NCBI GenBank assembly: GCA_947446935.1
Contig: CANFIV010000017.1
Coordinates: forward strand, 1-11,260
Direction of reading: 5' to 3'
DNA from: Sphingomonadaceae bacterium
Lineage (GTDB): Bacteria; Pseudomonadota; Alphaproteobacteria; Sphingomonadales; Sphingomonadaceae
Length of the DNA stretch: 11,260 nucleotides
Shown here: positions 5,902-11,260 of the stretch, piece by piece
How the letters are laid out: each line of letters opens with the position of its first letter
Position numbering within the stretch: position 1 is the stretch's first letter
Made by a program: the position numbers and the translations under genes
Notes under the pieces: generated by a model
What the model saw: only the letters and a program-made list of their open reading frames with translations
The model's database searches: none
What the model was told of the DNA's origin: nothing

Positions 5902-6063
5902 CTACTTCAGCCAGGGTGAGTACATGTACACAAGCGTGTGCGCGATGAGCGAGATTACGAAAAATACTCTCGCGCCATCAATCACATGTTTGTGCAGTTC
6001 TTCGCTTTCGCGGATCGTCAGCCCAGTCGGCCAGACCCGGTCAGGATCATCAAGATCGCTCAT
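5902..6063 (-). CDS. pucB: LH2-type light-harvesting beta polypeptide
   Basis: This 53-residue single-span antenna polypeptide starts at 6063. AAGGAG lies 5 bases upstream; a longer frame open to 6183 lacks family similarity. The stretch VWPTGLT (10-16) resembles Rhodobacter LH2 beta. [15 protein letters not shown] (20-34) matches the acidophilus beta chain closely. His24 corresponds to the conserved interface His12, Arg32 to Arg20 that hydrogen-bonds B800, and His42 to His30 that ligates B850. The chain ends with the typical PWL (50-52). It is first in the operon, 10 bases before pucA, and its promoter region faces the P450 gene. Confidence 0.95.
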   Translation of the reverse strand: MSDLDDPDRVWPTGLTIRESEELHKHVIDGARVFFVISLIAHTLVYMYSPWLK

Positions 6064-6167
6064 GGCAACTCCTTCCCCCCCACTTCTCACTTGCAGACGG
6101 CGAGCGGCAGCACCTGAGGGGGGTGCCATGGCCCGTCCCGGCGCACATAAACATGAACCGGCACTCC

Positions 6168-6196
6168 AGCATTCTCGTCTCACCGCAAGGTGTCAA
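6168..6196 (-). promoter_or_regulatory. Candidate pucB promoter (-35 TTGACA, -10 AATGCT)
   Basis: On the minus strand a perfect TTGACA (6196 to 6191) is followed after 17 bases by AATGCT (6173 to 6168), which matches the -10 consensus at three of six positions. Transcription would start near 6160 and give a leader of about 100 bases before pucB. The -35 box overlaps the second PpsR-like site, which would suit repression. Confidence 0.45.
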
Positions 6197-6208
6197 GGAT
6201 TCATTACG
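6191..6208. promoter_or_regulatory. Near-match PpsR/CrtJ site overlapping the -35
   Basis: TGT (6191-6193), 12 bases, then ACG (6206-6208) differs from the TGT-N12-ACA consensus at one base. It starts 26 bases from the perfect site at 6217-6234. PpsR/CrtJ is known to bind such sites in pairs. Confidence 0.4.
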
Positions 6209-6216
6209 CTCTTTGG

Positions 6217-6234
6217 TGTCATAAAAAATAGACA
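6217..6234. promoter_or_regulatory. PpsR/CrtJ-type site TGT-N12-ACA
   Basis: The 18 bases TGTCATAAAAAATAGACA match the consensus of the redox/light repressor PpsR (CrtJ) exactly, with arms extended to TGTC/GACA around an AT-rich centre. It lies just upstream of the candidate pucB -35 box. In Rhodobacter this repressor shuts puc expression in oxygen. No ppsR gene is in the window. Confidence 0.6.
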
Positions 6235-6322
6235 AGTCCCCATCTGAAACCTGCTTGCGCTCATGAATTTCCTCTTGGAGCAGATGGTTGTGCGTGGGCT
6301 CTCACTTTTGAGGGGGGGCGAT

Positions 6323-6336
6323 TTGAGGCAGGTCAA
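6323..6336. promoter_or_regulatory. Fnr/FixK-type box TTGA-N6-TCAA
   Basis: TTGAGGCAGGTCAA keeps both core half-sites (TTGA, TCAA) at the exact Fnr/FixK spacing; only the inner T/A of the classical TTGAT-N4-ATCAA is changed. It lies about 94 bases before the P450 start and 260 bases before pucB. FnrL controls puc operons in Rhodobacter. Which of the two genes is controlled here is unknown. Confidence 0.5.
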
Positions 6337-6429
6337 AGCCCGGGAGAACCTTTGCTGCTCCACTTTCCGTTGAGCGTACCCGGCGCGAAGGCCTGGGTGC
6401 GGTGATGATGGATGCTGGGAGACGGCCCG

Positions 6430-7683
6430 ATGGAAGCGCTTGAGCGGATTGACGCCACCAGTGCGGAGACGTTGCAGAACCCCTATCCCTATTATGACCG
6501 GCTGCGGCGGGAAGCGCCGGTGTTTCGCGACCCCAAAACCGGCATTGTCTCGGTATCGACGTATGAGCTTGTGCTGGAGGTCAACAAGAAGCCCAAGGTC
6601 TTCTCGAGCGATTTCTCCACGCTGCTGAGTTCGGGCGGGTCGGGCGCGTTCGATGCCGAGGAGGCGGCGATCCTGAGCGAGGGGATGGAGCGGCGCAACA
6701 CGATGCTCACCGCCGATCCGCCGCAGCACACGCGCTACAAGCGGATTGCGATGCATGCGCTGCCGCTCAGCCGGATCAACGGCATGGCGGCGTATGTGGC
6801 GGAAGTCACCAATGCACTGATCGACGGGTTTGCGGCGGCGGGCGAGGTCGAGTTCAAATCGCAGTTTGCCGAGATGTTGCCGGGCATTGTCATCGCGGAT
6901 GTGCTGGGCGTTCCCCGCGCGGATATTCCGATGTTCCAGAATTGGGTGCGCGCGGCGATCCTGCGGCTGAACGGCAATGCCAAGGCGGAGCAGCGCGCCG
7001 AACTCGCGCGCAGTGAGGTGGCCATGCAGGGCTATTTTCGCGCGATCATGGCCGAGCGGCGACTCCGGCCGGGGGACGATGTCATCTCCGACCTGCTCGC
7101 CGCGCGCCTACCGGAAGACGACGGCACGGAAAGGCCGCTCGACGACGCGGAAATCTATTCCATCGTGCAGCAGATCTTCACCGCCGGGCAGGAGGCGACC
7201 GCCCATGCGCTGGCCTATGCGGTGGCGCAGCTGCTGGCCAATCCGGAGCAGATGAAAGCGATCATGGCCGATGCGAGCCTTGTGCCCAATTGGGTGGAGG
7301 AGACGGCGCGGCACCTTTCGCCCTCGCACAACATGTGGCGGGTGGTGAAGGAGGATACCGTGCTGGGCGGCGTGGCGCTGAAAGCCGGGGAACCGATGCT
7401 GCTGCGCTATGGATCGGCCAATCGCGATCCGGCGATGTTCGAGGCACCGGACAAGTTCGATGTGGCGCGCGGCAATGCCCAGAAGCATGTCGGCTTCGGC
7501 GCGGGAGTTCATACATGCCTGGGCATGCATCTGGCGCGCATGGAAATGGTGACCGCGCTGCCGATCGTGCTGCGGCGGCTGCCAAACCTGCGCTTCGCCG
7601 ATCCGGAGAACCCGTTCCAGTTCGCCGCCAGCCACATCCTGCGCGGCATGCAGTCGCTGCTGCTGCGCTTTGATCCCGCCTGA
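6430..7683 (+). CDS. Cytochrome P450 monooxygenase
   Basis: This is a soluble bacterial P450 of 417 residues, a normal length. The start at 6430 has GGGAG 8 bases upstream; an in-frame ATG at 6412 has a poorer site. The C-helix heme-propionate motif DPPQHTRYKR is at 96-105. The I-helix motif AGQEAT is at 252-257, with Glu255 in the acid position and Thr257 as the oxygen-activating residue. The ExxR pair is Glu291-Arg294. The heme loop FGAGVHTCLG (356-365) has Cys363 as the axial thiolate. It would need a ferredoxin and reductase, and none is in the window. It leads a plus-strand operon with two Rieske oxygenases (33 bases to the first). A hydroxylation of a terpenoid, steroid or aromatic substrate is possible, but the CYP family is not recognised. 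Confidence 0.93.
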   Translation: MEALERIDATSAETLQNPYPYYDRLRREAPVFRDPKTGIVSVSTYELVLEVNKKPKVFSSDFSTLLSSGGSGAFDAEEAAILSEGMERRNTMLTADPPQHTRYKRIAMHALPLSRINGMAAYVAEVTNALIDGFAAAGEVEFKSQFAEMLPGIVIADVLGVPRADIPMFQNWVRAAILRLNGNAKAEQRAELARSEVAMQGYFRAIMAERRLRPGDDVISDLLAARLPEDDGTERPLDDAEIYSIVQQIFTAGQEATAHALAYAVAQLLANPEQMKAIMADASLVPNWVEETARHLSPSHNMWRVVKEDTVLGGVALKAGEPMLLRYGSANRDPAMFEAPDKFDVARGNAQKHVGFGAGVHTCLGMHLARMEMVTALPIVLRRLPNLRFADPENPFQFAASHILRGMQSLLLRFDPA

Positions 7684-7716
7684 GGCGCGGATCACTTACA
7701 TCAAGGGAGACGAACC

Positions 7717-9255
7717 ATGGTCGAGACGCTGACGGGCACCAACCGCTCCAAGGGCATCACCTATGACGCCTTGCTGGACATGGACACGCACCATGTGCCG
7801 CCGCGCCTGCGGGAGGACAGCCCGCTGGAGCCGGGCCCGACAATCGTTAATCCCAGCATCTATTATTCGCGCGATTTCTTCGATCTGGAAGTCGAGCGGC
7901 TGTGGAAGCGGGTGTGGCAGATGGCCTGTCACGAGGACGACATTCCGAACGTGGGCGACAGCCATGTTTATAATATCGCCCATCTTTCCTACATGATCGT
8001 GCGCACGGGGCCGGACGAGATCAAGGCTTTCCCCAATGCCTGCCTCCATCGTGGCCGCGCGTTGCTGACCGAGGACAGCAAGGGGCTGCACGAGTTCCGC
8101 TGCCCGTTCCACGGTTGGGCCTGGAAGACAGACGGCGCGTTGAAGGAAGTGCCCTGCCAGTGGGATTTCCCCTCGGTCAGCGCGCGCACGCACAGCTTGC
8201 CACCGGTGCGCGTGGGGCGGTGGGGCGGCTGGGTTTTCATCAATCCGGACGACAATGCGCAAGCCTTCGAGCAGTTCCTTGGCGACATCGACCGGCATTT
8301 CCAGCCGATCCCGTTCGAGCGGCGCTACAAGGCGGTGCATGTCGCCAAGAAGCTGCGCTGCAACTGGAAGGTGGCGCAGGAGGCCTTCATGGAGGCCTAT
8401 CATGTGGTCGCGACGCATCCGACCTTGCTGGATGTGATGGGCGACGCCAATTCGAAGTATGACGTGTTCGGCAACATATCGCGCGCGATCTCGCCCAACG
8501 GACTGCTGAGCCCGCATGTCAATCCGGCGCTGGTGGCGAATCCGCTGGAAGGCGCCAAGACTTACGCCAAGGTGCGGCACGCGCTTTCGGGGAATGTCTA
8601 TGAAAGGCTTAGCGAGGACCGCGTGAAAGTGACCGCGCCTGACGGGCGCACCGGAATTTTCGACCATCAGGCGCACCATATCGAGGGCGCGCTCGACCAT
8701 GCCGACGTGCAGCTCTGCGACTGGGTGGGCGGGCGGCTGCCGGACGGGTGGGAGAACGAGGTGGACCATACCACCAGCGGACCCATCCCGGAGCGGCGCA
8801 AGGCCATGGCCGACGAGGCGCGCGAGCGCTGGCGTGCCACTCTGGGGGACGAGGTGGACACCATGTCCGATGCCGAGTTCGTCGACACGATCTACTACAA
8901 CATCTTCCCCAATATCAGCCCATGGGGGTGCCTCAACCCGATCTTCTACCGGTTCCGCCCGAACGGCGACAATCCGGAGGAGTGCATCCACGAGACCATG
9001 TTCATGCTGCCGGTGGCCAAGGGCCAGAAGCGGCCCGCGCCCGCCAAGGTGCACTGGCTCGATTTCGACGACGACTATTGCGATGCCCAGGAGCTTGGCA
9101 TGCTGGCCAAGGTGTTCAATCAGGACGTGGTCAACCTGCCACATGTGCAGAAAGGCATGAAGTCGATCAAATCGAAGGAGATCGTGTTTGCCAACTACGG
9201 CGAGACGAAGATCCGGCACTTCCACAAGCTGCTGAACGAGCAGCTCGCCCGCTAA
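7717..9255 (+). CDS. Rieske non-heme iron oxygenase, alpha subunit (first)
   Basis: The protein has 512 residues, long for a ring-hydroxylating oxygenase alpha subunit. The Rieske cluster motif is Cys109-x-His111-x17-Cys129-x2-His132 within ACLHRGR and CPFHGWAWK. The catalytic iron site follows NWK (216-218): His229 and His234 with Glu226 in the position that is usually the bridging Asp (D-x2-H-x4-H). The third ligand is probably Asp470 (FNQD), near VQKGMKS. The insertion between about 240 and 390 is large and probably shapes the substrate pocket. AAGGGAGA lies 6 bases before the ATG. No beta subunit gene follows, so it may form a homo-oligomer. Substrate not deducible; pathway membership with the P450 is inferred from the operon. 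Confidence 0.92.
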   Translation: MVETLTGTNRSKGITYDALLDMDTHHVPPRLREDSPLEPGPTIVNPSIYYSRDFFDLEVERLWKRVWQMACHEDDIPNVGDSHVYNIAHLSYMIVRTGPDEIKAFPNACLHRGRALLTEDSKGLHEFRCPFHGWAWKTDGALKEVPCQWDFPSVSARTHSLPPVRVGRWGGWVFINPDDNAQAFEQFLGDIDRHFQPIPFERRYKAVHVAKKLRCNWKVAQEAFMEAYHVVATHPTLLDVMGDANSKYDVFGNISRAISPNGLLSPHVNPALVANPLEGAKTYAKVRHALSGNVYERLSEDRVKVTAPDGRTGIFDHQAHHIEGALDHADVQLCDWVGGRLPDGWENEVDHTTSGPIPERRKAMADEARERWRATLGDEVDTMSDAEFVDTIYYNIFPNISPWGCLNPIFYRFRPNGDNPEECIHETMFMLPVAKGQKRPAPAKVHWLDFDDDYCDAQELGMLAKVFNQDVVNLPHVQKGMKSIKSKEIVFANYGETKIRHFHKLLNEQLAR

Positions 9256-9340
9256 TCTGACGCCGAGCAAAAGTACCAGTTGCCGCCGGAGACAGGTGGC
9301 GCGAGAACGGGTTGATTGCTCCAAAACCGAAGGCATTGCC

Positions 9341-10573
9341 ATGTCACGTGAACAGTTGATCGAGATGACCCGTTCGCTCATTGCCTATGGCGATGCCGGG
9401 ACGATGGAACTGGCAGACGAAGTCGTGCGCATTCCGGCCTCGACGTATACCGACGAGGCGCTGTTCGAGCGGGAAAAGCGGCAGATATTCCGCCGCCTGC
9501 CGTTGATGGTCGCGCCTTCTTGCGAGATTCCGGAAATCGGCGATTTCAAGGCCATGGACATCTGCGGGGTGCCGCTGTTGCTCACCCGGCAGAAGGACGG
9601 CAGCGTTGGCGCGTTCCTGAACATGTGCTCGCACCGCGGCAATCCGGTCGCGGCAGGGACCGGCAATGCCAGCCGGTTTACCTGCGGCTATCACGGCTGG
9701 ACCTTCAAGAACGACGGCGACCTGATCGGGGTGGCAAGCCCGCAGGATTTCGGCGCCATCGACAAGGCGGCGCACTGCCTCAAGCGCTTTCCGGTCTACG
9801 AGAGCGCGGGGCTGATCTGGGCGACGCTGGACCCCAATTCCAAGCTTTCGATTCCCGATTACCTGTGCGGCTATGACGATCTCTTGAAGGCCTTCGGATT
9901 CGACGACTGGTACCTGTTCAGCCAGCGCACACTTTCGGGCCCGAACTGGAAAACCGCCTACGACGGCTACCTCGACTTTTATCATCTGCCAGTGCTCCAT
10001 GCGGCCACGTTTGGCGCCGATTTCTATAACCGGGCCAACTACTTCGAGTTCGGGCCGCACCAGCGGCTGTCGACTCCTTCGAAGTATGCCATCAAGGTTT
10101 CCTCGGGCGACGACCGGCAAATCGACCTCACCACGATGGCCGACGACGAGATTCCCGACGACGTTCTGGTGCAAGGCGTCTGGACGATCTTCCCGCACAT
10201 CTCGATCGCCAGCTTCTACGGTGGCGGCTTGCGCGGCGCGATGATCAGCCAGCTGTTTCCGGGTGACAAGGTGGGCGAAAGCTACACCACCCAATTCTAT
10301 GTGATGGAAAAGAAACCCGAGGATGAGGCCGCGATCAAGGCCGCGCACGAGCAGTTCGACTTCCTCGAAATCGTGGTGCGCGACGAGGACTACAAGACCG
10401 GCAAGCGCCAGCACGAGGCGCTGCAGAGCGGCCTGATGAAGGACGTTCTGTTCGGCCGCAACGAGCGTGGGGGCCAGGTGTTCCACACCTGGGCGGCGAA
10501 GCTGCTTGCGGCGAGCGATGAGGAGCTGGTCGAGATCTTTGCGGCCGAGCGGCAGCGCGAGGCGGCGGAGTAG
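9341..10573 (+). CDS. Rieske non-heme iron oxygenase, alpha subunit (second)
   Basis: This 410-residue alpha subunit is clearly different from the first. The Rieske motif is Cys96-x-His98-x16-Cys115-x2-His118 (MCSHRGN, CGYHGWTFK). The catalytic iron motif is canonical after NWK (202-204): Asp212-x2-His215-x4-His220, with Asp350 as the probable third ligand near QHEALQSG. I start at the ATG at 9341, with GAAGG 7 bases upstream. A GTG at 9296 with GGAG would add 15 residues that look non-native. It lies 85 bases after the first Rieske gene on the same strand, and those 85 bases hold no clear signal. No ferredoxin, reductase or beta subunit follows, so electrons must come from proteins encoded elsewhere. 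Its substrate is unknown. Confidence 0.92.
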   Translation: MSREQLIEMTRSLIAYGDAGTMELADEVVRIPASTYTDEALFEREKRQIFRRLPLMVAPSCEIPEIGDFKAMDICGVPLLLTRQKDGSVGAFLNMCSHRGNPVAAGTGNASRFTCGYHGWTFKNDGDLIGVASPQDFGAIDKAAHCLKRFPVYESAGLIWATLDPNSKLSIPDYLCGYDDLLKAFGFDDWYLFSQRTLSGPNWKTAYDGYLDFYHLPVLHAATFGADFYNRANYFEFGPHQRLSTPSKYAIKVSSGDDRQIDLTTMADDEIPDDVLVQGVWTIFPHISIASFYGGGLRGAMISQLFPGDKVGESYTTQFYVMEKKPEDEAAIKAAHEQFDFLEIVVRDEDYKTGKRQHEALQSGLMKDVLFGRNERGGQVFHTWAAKLLAASDEELVEIFAAERQREAAE

Positions 10574-10583
10574 ACCGCCGGGC

Positions 10584-10597
10584 GGCGCAGCAGCGCC
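10584..10597 (+). terminator. Small GC-rich hairpin after the second Rieske gene
   Basis: GGCGC (10584-10588), loop AGCA, GCGCC (10593-10597) forms a 5-bp stem 11 bases after the stop codon. It is followed by CCCTATTG, with no T-run. It is only a weak terminator candidate before the next gene. Confidence 0.3.
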
Positions 10598-10668
10598 CCC
10601 TATTGCCGCAATTGCGCAGGCTATGCGTGAGGCATACACTCGCACCGTTCGGTTCGGTGGGGGAAATC

Positions 10669-11260
10669 ATGCGCGTTCATCCGGTGCTTGCTTTGGTGCT
10701 GTTGGCCTCTGGCGGGGTGGCCGCCGCAGCGGGAGCGGTCCGGCTCCAACCGGCCCCGCGCAATGATGCGGCGGCACTCGCCATGCTGGATCCCTCGCGG
10801 CTTGCGGCAGCGGCCTGTGCCGAGCGGGCACGAGGGCGCGAGCCGGTGCTGCTGCGGCGGTTGCGGCAGGCGGCGATGCTCAGTGATCCGGTCGTGCCGG
10901 GGCGGTTTCCGCTTTATGGCGGTGTGCCGCGATCTGCGCTCGAGCCCGGGGGGCTGACGCCGGAAGCGCGGCCCTGGTTCGATCAGGGCCTGCTCATGGC
11001 CTACAACTTCAACCATGCCGCCGCGGTTGCCTCATTCCGCAAGGCGCAGGCGCTCGCGCCCGGATGTGCGCTGTGCTTCTGGGGTGAGGCGCTGGTGCAG
11101 GGACCGAACATCAACGCGCCGATGGAGGCCAAAGCACTGGCACCGACGCTGAGCGCGCTGGCGCGGGCGCAGGCGCTCGCGCCGGGGGCAACGCCACTCG
11201 ACCGCGCACTCATCGGCGCGCTGGCCGCGCGCTATTCGGCCAACCCCCAAGCAGACCGCA
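10669..11260 (+). CDS. Exported TPR-like protein, N-terminal part
   Basis: The gene starts at 10669, preceded by GGGGGA, and is still open at the right edge after 197 codons. Residues 1-22 (MRVHPVLALVLLASGGVAAA) are a signal peptide, so the protein should be periplasmic. The block RPWFDQGLLMAYNFNHAAA (101-119), then ASFRKAQALAP, reads as a tetratricopeptide-like helix pair. It recalls a widespread proteobacterial family of long TPR proteins of unknown function. A Cys133-x2-Cys136 pair (CALC) follows, then LARAQALAPGATPLDRA, which resembles a second repeat. It lies 95 bases after the second Rieske gene on the same strand. Whether it belongs to that operon is unclear because a weak hairpin lies between. 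Function is not assigned. Confidence 0.75.
   Translation, partial: MRVHPVLALVLLASGGVAAAAGAVRLQPAPRNDAAALAMLDPSRLAAAACAERARGREPVLLRRLRQAAMLSDPVVPGRFPLYGGVPRSALEPGGLTPEARPWFDQGLLMAYNFNHAAAVASFRKAQALAPGCALCFWGEALVQGPNINAPMEAKALAPTLSALARAQALAPGATPLDRALIGALAARYSANPQADR

Larger units (their letters stand above)
6064..6429. promoter_or_regulatory. Shared divergent control region, pucB and P450
   Basis: About 366 gene-free bases separate the start codons of pucB (minus) and the P450 gene (plus). They contain the PpsR-type and Fnr-type sites and the pucB promoter listed separately. There is also a possible pucB leader hairpin at 6106-6127, six pairs (GG and CACC with GGTGCC) interrupted by a three-base bulge, and a GCCATGGC palindrome at 6125-6132. 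I found no convincing sigma-70 promoter for the P450 gene. Confidence 0.7.

Noticed and set aside
6064..6183. Extension of the pucB frame to 6183
   Set aside because: The extra residues are not antenna-like and use a start without a ribosome binding site. The ATG at 6063 follows a strong AAGGAG and matches LH2 beta length.
7696..9381. 561-codon open frame on the minus strand opposite the first Rieske gene
   Set aside because: It is a mirror of the Rieske gene, with no recognisable domain and no suitable start signal. The plus strand has full Rieske and iron-site motifs.
9344..10645. 433-codon open frame on the minus strand opposite the second Rieske gene
   Set aside because: Same reason: it is a shadow of a gene with complete motifs.
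1..11260. CRISPR array, tRNA, rRNA, insertion sequence or phage remnant
   Set aside because: I saw no regularly spaced repeats with spacers, no cloverleaf with conserved T-loop, and no transposase or integrase frame. The only tandem repeats are the short ones listed.

Overview
The window is GC-rich and densely coded. It most likely comes from an aerobic anoxygenic phototrophic alphaproteobacterium, and a sphingomonad such as Novosphingobium or a relative is my best guess. That guess rests on an LH2-type antenna operon lying beside P450, Rieske oxygenase, esterase and SDR catabolic genes; no taxonomic marker gene is present.

Left part, all on the minus strand. The start of a carboxymuconolactone-decarboxylase-like gene runs off the left edge. 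A 487-base gene-free stretch follows, with short direct repeats, a palindrome and a terminator-like hairpin. Next is a translationally coupled pair: a secreted type-B carboxylesterase (1422-3113) and an SDR dehydrogenase (664-1425). A second gene-free stretch (3114-3524) separates this pair from the antenna operon and holds two strong hairpins.

Middle, minus strand (3525-6063). This is a peripheral light-harvesting operon: pucB (LH2 beta), pucA (LH2 alpha), an 11-bp intercistronic hairpin, pucC (bacteriochlorophyll-delivery MFS protein), and a fourth, ATGA-coupled gene for an unrecognised 208-residue soluble protein. That protein ends in three 16-residue repeats built around an IPMPxLSGG core. 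PucA keeps the B800 and B850 ligands but has Phe44-Phe45 where the 850-nm reference protein has Tyr44-Trp45. This predicts a blue-shifted, LH3-like complex.

Divergent control region (about 6064-6429). It separates pucB from an oxygenase operon on the plus strand. It holds a TGT-N12-ACA PpsR/CrtJ-type site, a second near-match overlapping a TTGACA -35 element, and a perfect TTGA-N6-TCAA Fnr/FixK box. These are the classic inputs for redox and light control of puc genes.

Right part, plus strand. A cytochrome P450 (6430-7683), a Rieske oxygenase alpha subunit (7717-9255) and a second, different Rieske alpha subunit (9341-10573) form a likely operon. No ferredoxin, reductase or beta subunit is present. 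A secreted TPR-like protein starts at 10669 and runs off the right edge. Together the esterase, SDR, P450 and two Rieske enzymes look like parts of a pathway for a hydrophobic or aromatic substrate, but the substrate cannot be read from the sequence.
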